Shown here: piece by piece, positions 22,743-33,890 of the stretch
Layout of the letters: each line of letters begins with the position of its first letter
How positions within the stretch are numbered: the stretch's first letter is position 1
Source of the DNA: Ilyonectria destructans
Lineage: Eukaryota > Ascomycota > Sordariomycetes > Hypocreales > Nectriaceae
Assembly: GCA_020740775.1 (NCBI GenBank)
Contig: JAHEWK010000012.1
Location: 2,170,001 to 2,234,000 of the forward strand
Length of the DNA: 64,000 nt
Reading direction: 5' to 3'
Position numbers and translations under genes: made by a program
Notes under the pieces: generated by a model
Databases searched by the model: none
The model's input: only the letters and a program-made list of their open reading frames with translations
Told to the model about the DNA's origin: nothing

Positions 22743-23972
22743 ATGTCATCCCTGCCGCAAATGTCCAAGAGACGGCTCGCCTGCGAGCGTTGCCGAACCC
22801 AGAAGCTGAAATGCAACCGCCGGAGCGAGACGGCGTCCGAGCCTTGTCTTCGGTGTGTGCAGGCTCAGGAAGAGTGCATCATCGGTCTGCGGAAAACCCC
22901 AGGGCGTCCTGCTGGGCGAGCAAACAATGCCAATCGAGACAACCACAACCACGGCCACGACCACGACCGGAGCTCGGAGGCGTCCGAATCGCTCGATGCT
23001 CGATTCGATCCAAGTGCTTCGTCAATCGCAGCGTTTGAAGACGCATTCGATAGTCAATTCGACTTTTCTCTTGACAACAACATCGACCCCACTAGTTTGC
23101 TCTCATCAATCAACGAATGCGAGTTCCCCGAGTCCATGTTCAACAATCTAGAGCCGGCTACCGACTTTTCTATAGCATGGGACACGTCACTCGACGAGTC
23201 CTGTGCCTGTGAGGGAAGCCGCTGCCGATCATCCCACATGCTGGAACAAAACGCCGATCCGGGATTTCAGTTATCGAGTCTCCACCAGAAACTCTCAAAA
23301 GAGCTCTTCATGCTCAAATCAATGTCGTGGGATATCACGAGCGTAATGAAGTTGGAGAGTGGCCCTTGCAGCAACGGATGCCACATGGTGACAGGCAGAC
23401 AAGGACGAGAGTTCAACCCTCTCATCAGTACCTTCAACATCATCGCCGAGCTTGAGCATGTCCTCAACACCTTCAAGAGTCTTCCCACCAACGGAGCGGT
23501 GGCAGCAGCACCCGGCTTTTGTCAAGGAATGAACGTCTCTCACTCGCTGACAGCCATGTCCTGCTACTTGCAAATCATTTTCATCTACGATTGCATCTTT
23601 TCCCATGTCCTAGACCAAGCATCGAATAACCTATTGGTGCGCGATTTCATCCTTCATTCCGCTCCATCTGTTTCTTTGGGCGGCTTTTCGATTCCCACGC
23701 CGACGAATGTAGTCGGTCAGTTGTTTGTACAGCTTATGCAACTCAAGATGAAGCCCATAGAAGTTGCGTTGGGGCTGCCTGGAGACTGTCGCGTGTCAGG
23801 TGAGGTAGACGAAGAGAAAACGTCTACGACAGGCCTTCTCGGCGGTAAGCATGGGGAATCGCTGTTGATGGCATTAAAGGGGTCCGACGTCGACGGCGCA
23901 AATGACCTGAGCACAGCGGGGGCTTTAGATTCATTGAGAGACAAAATGGCGAGACTAGAGGCATTCAAGTAG
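22743..23972 (+). CDS. Zn(II)2Cys6 transcription factor, AflR-like pathway regulator
   Basis: Single exon, 409 residues. The binuclear zinc cluster is near the N-terminus: CERCRTQKLKC, a basic spacer, then CLRCVQAQEEC. A glycine/arginine linker (TPGRPAGRANN) and a His/Asp/Asn-rich stretch follow. The C-terminal half has the hydrophobic helices of AflR-type regulators (LISTFNIIAELEHVLNTFKSL; SLTAMSCYLQIIFIYDCIF; TNVVGQLFVQLMQLKMKPIEVALG). The nearest C-terminal class is that of aflatoxin-type cluster activators, which lack the long fungal-TF middle domain. It ends 70 bp from the P450 stop, facing it. It probably controls the surrounding genes. A CCG/CGG-type recognition site fits the tandem repeats at 28684-28812. 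Confidence 0.88.
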   Translation: MSSLPQMSKRRLACERCRTQKLKCNRRSETASEPCLRCVQAQEECIIGLRKTPGRPAGRANNANRDNHNHGHDHDRSSEASESLDARFDPSASSIAAFEDAFDSQFDFSLDNNIDPTSLLSSINECEFPESMFNNLEPATDFSIAWDTSLDESCACEGSRCRSSHMLEQNADPGFQLSSLHQKLSKELFMLKSMSWDITSVMKLESGPCSNGCHMVTGRQGREFNPLISTFNIIAELEHVLNTFKSLPTNGAVAAAPGFCQGMNVSHSLTAMSCYLQIIFIYDCIFSHVLDQASNNLLVRDFILHSAPSVSLGGFSIPTPTNVVGQLFVQLMQLKMKPIEVALGLPGDCRVSGEVDEEKTSTTGLLGGKHGESLLMALKGSDVDGANDLSTAGALDSLRDKMARLEAFK

Positions 23973-24042
23973 AGATTGTAGTGTCATAGTAATAGAATAC
24001 ATGCTATGCACGCGGCCACAAATCCTCTTCTGGCTCACCGCA

Positions 24043-25694
24043 TCAAGCTGCAGGTTCACGCCTCTTCATGCCTACATTGACAGCTATTGGTTTCCTAGCC
24101 AGTCCTTCAACGACCTCCATCTCGTCCTTTCTCAAGACGAAATCGTATCGCCGCGCCCACGTGGCCGTGATGAGTCTCAGCTCCATTTCGGCAAGGTTAC
24201 GTCCAAGGCAGGCCCGAGGTCCGTAGCTGAAGGGGATGAATGCCTTCTTCTGTCGGAGCGTCACATCTTCCCATCTCTCGGGTTTGAACTCTCGTGCATC
24301 AGGGCCCCAGACATCTTGCAGGTGGTGCACGGTATAGATGGGGACGCTGAGAACGGTGCCCGGTGGGTAGTACTTCCCGTTCAAGTGAAGACCCTGGGAG
24401 CCCTGGGGAATTTCGCGGGGAAGACCGAGACTGATGGAAGAGTGATGACGCAGAGACTCATTGACAACAGCCCCGAGATATGGCAGTGTCTTGACCATCT
24501 CAAAGGAGGGTATCTCAGTGTCTGCAGGCACAGCTGAGTCAAGTTCCGCCTGCAGCTTTTTCAGGACACCAGGTGTTCTGACAACGTGGTACATCAACGC
24601 AGCAAAGGTGCTGCTAGTGGTATCTGTTCCTGCGATCAAGACGGTCAGAGCTTCAGCCGTCAGTTCTCCCATACTAAAGGGCTCTCCTTTGTCATCTTTT
24701 CCCTCTCGCAAGCGCTCCAGTAAGTCCTTGCGGCGATCTGCAGCTGGCGGGTTCTCCAGTCTATCCCGAACACGCGCAGTTCCCAAGCTACGGAGATTGT
24801 TCATGCCAGTGACACCCGCATGGAAGAAGGGATCTGGAACCCATCTCAAGTATGGTCGAAGCTCTGGTAGAGTTCCCACCGTTGCGGCAATTTCGCTTCT
24901 GGTGGTGAGGCTGGTGATGACGGGCAGAGAGATGGTTGTGTCTTTAGTTCGTACTTGGACGTTCTCTGAGGCAGACTCAAGGACGCCGAACGGGGCACCA
25001 AAGGCAAGATCGCCGATGATGTCGAGAACCAGATAGCTACAGATAAATGTCAATAAGACCTATCCGAAAATAATAGGGCATTGATTGGTTGACTCACTTC
25101 AGCCACACGCGGCCTTCAACATTTGCATATCCATCATCTTCGGCCTCCTTCTCGGCAATGTCGTCCCACTTCTTGATAAAGACCTCAAGCCAAGAATGGA
25201 TAAAGGGCTCAAAGTTGCGCATCGCTTGTGGAGCGAAGCTGTGAGAAACCACCTTTCTCTTTCGGGAGTGTTCCGCACGGTCCCTGGAGGTAAAGATGCT
25301 CCGAGTTGTAATCAGAGAGGCATCGTACCAAGACCTTGGAACTTGTCAGAACAAGGCGAGTATACAGCATTATCAGCAGAACCCACGTCTTTAATAGACC
25401 ATTCCCATGACCGTATATCGCCTGAATGGCCTCTTCATCTGCAATGCTGACATGATTCGGCTGGATTCGGACAACGGGGCCATATCGCTTATGTGCTTCA
25501 TCAACGTAGTGGTAACGCTTACCGGCTCGACAGGCATACAACAGCCAGAAGTTTGTGAGCTTTGCTGTAAATGGCCCAGGTATAGCCCGCAAAGAGCGGT
25601 AAGTCCAAACGTAAGGAACGAGATAATACAAGATGCAAAAGACGGGACCAAGTAACGCGACCCATGGGGAGATGATGAGGTTTATCGGTACCAT
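24043..25694 (-). CDS. cytochrome P450, CYP53 (benzoate para-hydroxylase)-like
   Basis: Microsomal mono-oxygenase. Three exons (25694-25387, 25334-25098, 25036-24043) give about 512 residues. The N-terminal membrane anchor is visible ([22 protein letters not shown]). Other motifs are the I-helix AGTDTTSS, the ExxR motif ESLRHH, PERW, and the haem loop [12 protein letters not shown] with the cysteine ligand. Over its length it follows fungal benzoate 4-mono-oxygenase: [65 protein letters not shown] and C-terminal GMKRR. I made this comparison from memory. If correct, the substrate is probably a benzoate or similar aromatic acid. Four TCGGA/TCCGA elements lie in 61 bp, 165 bp or more upstream. 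Confidence 0.88.
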
Positions 25695-26453
25695 ATTTCG
25701 CGATGATGAAGAAACGCTTGTAGATAAGGTTAAGTGTACCTCAATTACCCAATTTGATGGGGAGTTGGAACGTTTAAAAGCACGAATTCATTTCAAGTGT
25801 AAGGTCAGGGCTCAGAAGTCCGTAAAGTTGAGTCGCTATCAATTCTTGGTCAGCCATCTCGGAGTTGAATCGGAACATTGTTTCGTCGTGAGCGGGGAAC
25901 TCAAGATTTCCGACTCGGAACAATCAGAAGCTAGTGTCTCGGTGTATAGTTTTTTCGGAGCCTACCGGCAGCCCTCACAATGCCAAGATGCTCTCAGAGT
26001 ATGAGCGCAGCGTAGCGAGCTGCCGTGTCTCGCAGAACCAGATTGGAATAAAGGATGGCGCCATTAAGCCTCGGTAGTTTAAAGAGGCGCTCCTCGACGG
26101 GAGATGTTACCTTCTCCCCATGACCGGCCTCGGCGTGGAGATTCTGATTAGTGGCGTCACTAACTTCGTGTCGGCTATCAAAGGGCTTAACTTCACGTCG
26201 CTACAGGCAGCTCTCATGCAAGCATCAAGAGGCGCATTCGAGATATTGGAATGCTTGCTACTGGGTTACGTATCGCAGTATTGTTCCAACTCATCTACAC
26301 TGCGTGGTGCTGGGCAGAGAACAGGCGCCGTGACCAAACCGTCCCGGCAGAGGAGTCACAAGAGGACTCGTGGGAGGTTGGTTTCCGGGACTTAACAGAC
26401 AACGAGAATGTACACTTCAGATACAGGCTATGGGCAGCTATCGTTAGGCGAGC
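25695..26453. other. intergenic region between P450 start and amidase stop
   Basis: P450 promoter plus amidase 3' flank. Short plus-strand frames at 25633-26004 and 26120-26499 show no domain. The promoter elements at 25859-25919 are listed separately. Confidence 0.45.
25859..25919. promoter_or_regulatory. cluster of TCGGA/TCCGA elements upstream of the P450
   Basis: TCGGA at 25859-25863 and 25870-25874, TCCGA at 25909-25913, TCGGA at 25915-25919. Four in 61 bp, the last two back to back. Chance expectation in 61 bp is about 0.1. Confidence 0.45.
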
Positions 26454-28457
26454 TTATGTAGTAGTCTCGAACAGATTATCCAGCACCGACGCTACTTGAA
26501 TCGCTTCCTCATCCTCAAACGGTCTCCCGACGATCTGAATGGTCGACGGCTGGTTTGCAAACAGCTTGGGGTCATCTGAATTCAAAATAAAACGAGTCAG
26601 TACCGAATCTTGCGACTTGCCGCTTAAGGGAGTGACTTACAAAGGTCATGGTTGGGTTTGTCGTAAGGATTCGTCTCCAGCGGCCGGTACCTGGTGTCCG
26701 TGGGATCCAGCTGAGCATCGACTTTGAAGTTGGGGATCGGAAGAATGATAGATGGGTAGTCAATGAGATTGAAAAGGGACGTGTAGCCCCAGTAAACATT
26801 GAAGTCGTGGGGATAACCGACCGCTGGAGCAGGTGGTGTGATCAAAGCATCAATGCAGCGACCCGAGGTGGCCTGGTGAGCTGTATCATTCCATGCTTCG
26901 AGGAACTGTTCCTTAAGAGCTCGCGTTTTCAGATTCAACTGTGCTTTGTTAACAGGAAGTCTAGGAGTCTACACAGAAAGCATGATTACCTTGAGAGCCT
27001 CCGCGGCAGATTGTTCCCGTACATTGAAGACCTTGAGCAGGTCTGCAAAGGCTGGTATTGTGGGCTCTCCGGCAGCTGCGAGTGTGGACATGGTACCGCC
27101 GCACCCCGATTGGTAGTAGATATCGAACTGGAGGGTATACATTAGCCATGACCTAGAATTCTGCTCGGTTTGTGCGAGAGATACGAACGGTTGTTTGTTT
27201 GGCATTCCAACAGTCGAAAGGCGGGCTAAAGTCGACAACTGCGAGTGGCTCATGTCAGAAGCTAATAGGGACGGAAGAAAACGCAAATCGGCACTCACCC
27301 TCATGTCCGGCCTTCTCCAATACTTTCCTTGTGTGTTCCAGAGCCCGGAGCACTGGGGGATGAGGCATGACCACACGATCCCACTTCATGATCCCAATCG
27401 TGAGCTTGCCGTCCACAACGTCCCTCGACAGCTGTCTCCAAGGGACAGGCACCGAAGTTGGATCGTGCTTGTTGCGTGGATAAGCATTGATGATGGACGT
27501 GAACAGCTCAAGATCATCAAGAGAGCGGCAGACTGGTCCACACGACAGCTTGATGGTGACGTTACCCGTGTTCGTGTTGACCATCCCGCCTTTGGGAATG
27601 CGGTCCGAGGTAGGGCGAATGCCGTAAAGCCCGTTAAAAGCAGCCGGCACGCGGATCGACCCTCCCATGTCCGTGGATGGAGTCACAGGGCTTCCCCGAA
27701 GGGCTACCAAGACTGCGTCTCCTCCGGAACTGCCACCGGCGCTCAGGTCTCTATTGAAAGGGTTCACGGTGCGGCCCCAGATATTGCTGACCGTCTCCAA
27801 AGCCATTCCTGATTGAGGCATGGTTGTCTTACAGAAGAATACGGCGCCCGCTGCACGTAGAGTCCCGACGAGTGCCGAATCTTGCTTGGCCACGTTGTTG
27901 CGCCTTGAAACATAGCCCATTGTCACAGAATGCCCTTTGACCTCATGCGAGTCCTGTTGGAGGATAACTGTCAGCTTGTTCGAATTTCCCTTGAAGAGGC
28001 CGTATCCGTGCCTTCAGGGCGATGGGTACTCCATGCAACGGCCCTTTCAGTTGACCGCCATTGTCAAGCATCTCATCGAGCGCCTTTGCCTGAGCGATTC
28101 CATCTTCGTAGAACCAATCAGTCAGGCAGTTTACCTATTGCTCCAAATTTAGCACTACACTTGTTCGACTCGGCGGAATGTTTCGGCCTTAACTAGTTGG
28201 TGTGCAATAGCGGCACGAGCCGCAAACGACTCTAGAACCTGCACTGCTTTCCACTCCCTAGACTCAAGGCGTTTTACAATGTCAACAACTGTCGAGCCTG
28301 TAATCTCGAGCTGACGGTCAGTCAGAATGCCACAAGTTTCAGGGATGCTCGTGACGTCTTTCAATGACTTGTATTTTTCCGGGTCCAAGTGCCAACGACT
28401 GGGGATTGAGTCCAGCACTTGAGTTCGAGCTTCCTTGGCAATAGTCCGCCACGACAT
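26454..28457 (-). CDS. amidase-signature family amidase
   Basis: Seven exons (28457-28194, 28134-28012, 27953-27299, 27238-27189, 27127-26990, 26938-26641, 26575-26454) give 549 residues, normal for fungal amidases. The Ser-cisSer-Lys triad is visible: Lys129 (GVPIALK), Ser204 (SAGGSSGGDA) and Ser228 (DMGGSIRVPAA). The 75- and 24-residue spacings equal those of the family. Exon joins restore family sequence, for example HEVVDFSPPFDCW and FDIYYQSGCGG, then IVGRPFEDE near the end. The second intron (27954-28011) starts with GC, not GT: no GT fits there, and the CTGAC branch and CAACAG acceptor are normal. It would hydrolyse an amide to acid and ammonia or amine. It is divergent from the OYE gene across a promoter with tandem repeats. 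Confidence 0.87.
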
Positions 28458-28683
28458 TTCGTAATTGCTTACTTGATGCTGGAAACTTGAAACTTGGGTG
28501 AGGAAAAATGCCAACCTCGCACGTAGTATACTTGACGAGGGGGGCACTCTGAAGGCTGCAATCACGGGAATAGGGAATAATGTCCCTAGCAGGACGACGG
28601 GGCGGGCAGAAACCTTGAGCTCCGCAAGTATGCAACAAAAGACAATGCAGCACGACCAACAAGGCCCTTTTTGATCTTGGCGA

Positions 28684-28812
28684 GGCGAGTCCGATTGGTC
28701 AAGCTCATATGCTCCGACGTGGATTCGGGGTGTTGGTCAAGCTCATATACTCCGACATGGATCCGGGGCGAGTCCGATTGGTCAAGTTCATTCCCTCCGA
28801 CGTGGATCCGGG
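28684..28812. repeat. three tandem promoter repeats with CCG-N9-CGG and inverted CCAAT boxes
   Basis: Units at 28684-28730, 28731-28767 (shortened) and 28768-28812 lie in the divergent amidase/OYE promoter. Each carries TTGGTCAAG, and the first and third carry ATTGG (inverted CCAAT). Each ends in a palindrome-like core CCGACGTGGATCCGG or a one- or two-base variant, which is a CCG-N9-CGG everted triplet pair. A further TCCGA is at 28835-28839. Triplet pairs of this type are what Zn2Cys6 dimers bind, so this is a candidate site for the cluster regulator. Confidence 0.6.
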
Positions 28813-28994
28813 GCGTTTAGAGCAGCAATGGGCGTCCGATTCGCTCATCCAAGGTCTATATGGCATTATTAATCGACTATGATGCGATCACATTGCGACT
28901 GAGATTACAAATCCATTTTTGGTATTAGTAATGTAGAATGACAGGATACGAAATGATCATCGCGGAAGGATTCTATTAAAGCTTGTGGGGTTGA

Positions 28995-30290
<1,296 letters not shown>

Positions 30291-30490
30291 CGGATCAGTT
30301 GAGGATAGACTATAGACGAGAGCTCAAAAGTCCGACACCTAGATTCACCACCGCTCCTTCCATTGAACTTCCTCTATCGCACCCTTTCTGTACAGATATT
30401 CTCATGCCAACAATCAAACCGAAATTCAAGGTTCTCGTAGGCACCCCCCGGCCTCTACAACTCCTCACATCAGGCCAGCCAGAAGCCCCT

Positions 30491-31856
30491 CTAGAAACCC
30501 CGTGCCAGGATTTCCCGTAATCCAGTCACATGCCAGATGCCGCCTGAGCCAACGATCCATAGCTCGTTCTGCCCAAGTGCACTGTTGACCGCCACATAGT
30601 TTCCTCCGCCCACGCGAATCATCCCCAAAGTCAGTCCGGTCCGAGGATCCAACACGTCGAGGCCATTGCCAGCGCCCGCAAAAACCCAGCCATTCTGAGA
30701 GACTCGAACCCCATCGTAGACGAACGAGATGGGGACACTAACTAGCCTTGGGGCACTCGTCAATGGGCCAGGATATGACACATCAATGGCCGTAAGAGTG
30801 CGAGGATAATAAGGTCGTTCAGTATGGTTCTTATCAGGGGAAACTGCGGCCGTATCAGAGATGTAAATGGTGTCCTTGCCATCTTCATCCTGGAAAAAGG
30901 CAATACCGTTGGCTTGGCCCGTCGTTACGTAAAATGGTCGCGGGCGAAGCGTCGTCTTATTCACAAAGTATACGGTGGAAAGTTGTGGTGGTGTAAATTC
31001 CACAATCCCCCTTCCCTGTGTCGTATAACGTCAGTATGCATGCATATCGAGGGGGGCAAGCTCGATCACGAACCCAGCCGTAGTGGTCATCTGTAATCCA
31101 AAAGTTCCCGTCTTTGTCCACGTCAATGTCATTAAGCCCCTGGAAAGGGATACCATAAGCATTATTCAATAACCTAGTCACCTCGAATGTGTCAGGGTTG
31201 ATCTTGTTCAGTGACGCAGTCTCATTGTGGCTCCCGTCGGTGACAACGTAATATGCACCATCATGGAAAACACAGCCGTGAACATTATGAAGCGGGGGCC
31301 TTGTCTGGATTTTGCGCAGCTCATTCGTCTTGGTGTCTAAGACATACTGCCAATCGTGGGTACCATCGTCGCCTCCAGGAGGGCCCCATTCAATGAAGAA
31401 GACCTGATTCGCGGAGGGATTGTAGCACGGCGCCTCGTGGGTCTGGAATGGCAGGTCATGGAGCCGACGAATTTGAGCATCGGGCCCGATAAGATCAAAG
31501 AACTTCTGGTCATATGCCACAAAGTCTGTGGAGTTGAGATACTCCAGGCTGTGGCTGCTTAGTGTGGTTGCACCATAGATGGGGGACACACATCGACAGA
31601 GGCGTGGGGGCTGAGGGGCTCAGCGGGTTACCTACTCTTTTAAAACCTGTATATTAGACGTTGTACTCTCGACTTGAGAAGAATAGATGGATCTGTTGAA
31701 GAGGCCCGGGAGAACAGCATAGGAGGGGTTCTCATAAGACAAATAGGCCCACTTTGCTGTTGCATTCTGGAACTCAATAGGCAGAGGGCTCAATAGCGCT
31801 GCGACTGATGGTAAGATCCCGCAAAGCGTAATTAATACACGTCTAGAATGCATCAT
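30491..31856 (-). CDS. secreted SMP-30/gluconolactonase-like beta-propeller protein
   Basis: Three exons (31856-31636, about 31557-31074, 31015-30491) give about 409 residues. Residues 1-22 form a signal peptide (MMHSRRVLITLCGILPSVAA). Family motifs follow the six-bladed propeller: FVAYDQKFFDLIGPDA, HEAPCYNPSANQVFFIEW, NPDTFEVTRLLN, then GLNDIDVDKDGNFWITDDHYGW (split here: GLNDIDVDKDG and NFWITDDHYG), ANGIAFFQDEDGKDTIYISDT and FVYDGVRVSQNGWVFAGAG. The usual metal ligands (Glu in FIEW-like, Asn in GLNDI, Asp in VYDGVRV) seem present. Relatives open lactones. The first acceptor is uncertain by one or two codons. It closes the putative cluster on its right side; two TCGGA elements lie 227 and 260 bp upstream. 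Confidence 0.85.
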
Positions 31857-32567
31857 GTCGGGATGGTTATAAGGAAGAGATTCAGTAAGCGATTTACTGT
31901 CAATTTTTGCGTTTAGTCTCCTGCGCAAACTTGCGGCGATCTTTATACTCTTTTTCCACTGCCCTCGCATAAAATCAGACGAATAATACCATCTTGATCC
32001 AACTTTAATCACGGAATCCAGTTACAACAGAGATAGTGAGAAAACATATTCGGGGTGTTTAAAAGTGGGTAAATTATTCCATTCGGAGCAATTAGGAGCC
32101 ACTTGCCAAGCTCACTCGGAGGATTAACTGGTGAAATGCCAAATTAGAGATGATCTTCACGGCAACCTTTACGGCAATGCGGGCTGAATTCTTTGCGAAC
32201 ACACTGGTATTATCGATTGAGGGCAAGGTTGACTGGGCGCCACTCTGCGTGGGGGGTTCGGGATCGTCCAAGGCCTTAAAGTGGTGGAAGCTATAGTGTT
32301 ATATATAATATACGCCTCGGTTACACTACGTATTAGCGGAGTGTTTATTGACTATATTAGGAATTAGAGAAAAAGAAAGGTAGGTCAGGGTGAGCCTGTG
32401 CCCTCGAGGGAAAAATGGGCCTATTATAGTTCTGCCGGTTATGACCGCCTGGTTCCGGGCCGTGACGAAAACGCCATTCTCCATTCCTACCCCTCACATA
32501 AACATTGAGCCTATACTTGCCGAATTGCAAACCTTCATTACTTCTTGACACTCAATCCCTCGCCAAT
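31857..32567. promoter_or_regulatory. spacer between the SMP-30-like gene and gene A2
   Basis: Divergent promoter region of about 0.7 kb. TCGGA at 32083-32087 and 32116-32120 may serve the SMP-30-like gene. The stretch 32295-32320 (TATATATAATATA) is a possible TATA region for A2. No gene seen. Confidence 0.4.
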
Positions 32568-33386
32568 ATGTCCAGTATGTCTCTGGCCCGAAAATACAAC
32601 GTCGCCTTTAAGGATCACACCGGCAAGCCAGCCTTAATGTCGTGGCGTAAATCGGTCAATGAGACTCGCCTACCTTTCCTACCCTCTTGGGTTTTCTACA
32701 TGGTCAATCCGGATTTCTCATATGAAGGCTTTGACGGCTGTGCGTTCAGTTTCGGGCTTGAGAAGGGTCGTATTCGTTATACGGGTGGCAGCTTTAGATA
32801 CGAGTTCTTCTTCTTACCTGGTGCTACAGCCGAAGAATGCGTCGCGCACTACCGTGGGGAGATGGATGCTCGAGGTACTATCTGGCGCCAGATCCGTAAG
32901 GTGACGATTGCCATGAAGAATAAAAAGCAGAATGAGGGTAAAGAAGGAGCGGATTCTTCAACTGATGATTCAATTGAAGGGTCATCATCTGGTGATGAGT
33001 CCCAAGATGGCTCTACTGGCGAACGACTTCCCGGTTTAATCTGGCAGAAAGATGATGACGACTGCTCTAGTATTAACTACCGTAGCTGGCTTTTTATGTA
33101 TCCGGATGCAGACGTTCAGTGGGGTGCTGATTCTGATGATCGTCAGGTCGACCTCGTTCAGTTTGACCCTATCCCCATTGAAGTAGAGGAGGACGAAATC
33201 CTCAAATGGGACCCTATGGAACACCCAGTCCATTCGGAACGGATGAGCGCTAGGGGCAGGGCTATAGGATGGGACATTGAAGCGGGGGTTGTTAGTTGGA
33301 TGGATGACAGGAAAAATGCGAACTGGGAGGTAGCAGCCAATGAAGCCATGTGCAACGCCAAAGATCTAGGTTGGGAGTCTTGGTGA
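32568..33386 (+). CDS. unrecognised protein family, copy A2 (ends LGWESW)
   Basis: Single exon, 272 residues, paralogue of A1 at 13490-14368. It shares FKDHTGKPALMSW, SWVFYMVNPD, FRYEFFFLPGATAEEC, RGTIWRQIRKV, LPGLIW, WLFMYPDAD, FDPIP, WDPMEHPV and the terminal LGWESW. The N-terminus is shorter than in A1. The acidic/serine-rich middle (SSTDDSIEGSSSGDE) is variable. The DNA similarity runs on past the stop through AAAGAAAATAG and CTTCCTAGAA into the chitinase end, so the duplicated unit was larger than the gene. No signal peptide, membrane segment or known domain. Function unknown. Confidence 0.75.
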   Translation: MSSMSLARKYNVAFKDHTGKPALMSWRKSVNETRLPFLPSWVFYMVNPDFSYEGFDGCAFSFGLEKGRIRYTGGSFRYEFFFLPGATAEECVAHYRGEMDARGTIWRQIRKVTIAMKNKKQNEGKEGADSSTDDSIEGSSSGDESQDGSTGERLPGLIWQKDDDDCSSINYRSWLFMYPDADVQWGADSDDRQVDLVQFDPIPIEVEEDEILKWDPMEHPVHSERMSARGRAIGWDIEAGVVSWMDDRKNANWEVAANEAMCNAKDLGWESW

Positions 33387-33890
33387 TGTCATAGGGGTTG
33401 AATTGGTTACTCTGTAAAGGATGATGAATAGCGAGGAATAAAGTACTACAAATTAACAGAAAGAATAGCTTGCTTTAAGTAGGGGGACTTCAAAGAAAAT
33501 AGTAAGATTGTCTTCTTACAGTGTCACATTTTGGGATCATCACAAGACGCCAGGAACAGCTTCCGGACCGGCGGCTAGGAATCCGGTCGGGCTAGGTCTT
33601 AGACCCCCGGCAGGTAGGTCCTCCGGTCTCAGACCTCCGGCTCTCGGCACCGGAGGCTGCCGGAGGCCGGCCTCATCTTTATCTATAAAACCGATCCCTA
33701 GCCCTTCATTAGAGAGGAAATCAAGAGGTTTCATCATCATCACCCTGATCCTATCCACTCAGTGTGAATACAGAGATACGATTTCGTCGTTCTTACAGAG
33801 TATAGCTATTGTGATGATAATATACGCTCACTCAATATAAGCTTCCACCCTGCCGCTACGTCCTTCCTCATTCCCTTCAAGACAAGCTTC
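33387..33890. repeat. spacer with CCGG-rich low-complexity patch
   Basis: Between A2 and the chitinase stop. The patch 33561-33670 is rich in CCGG and CTCCGG units and strongly GC-biased. It has no counterpart in the shorter A1 spacer, where the matching interval is 214 bp rather than 504, so it looks like an insertion into this copy. Confidence 0.55.

Noticed and set aside
26120..26499. Plus-strand frames between P450 and amidase
   Set aside because: Some helical character, but no domain, and they overlap the end of the amidase gene on the other strand.
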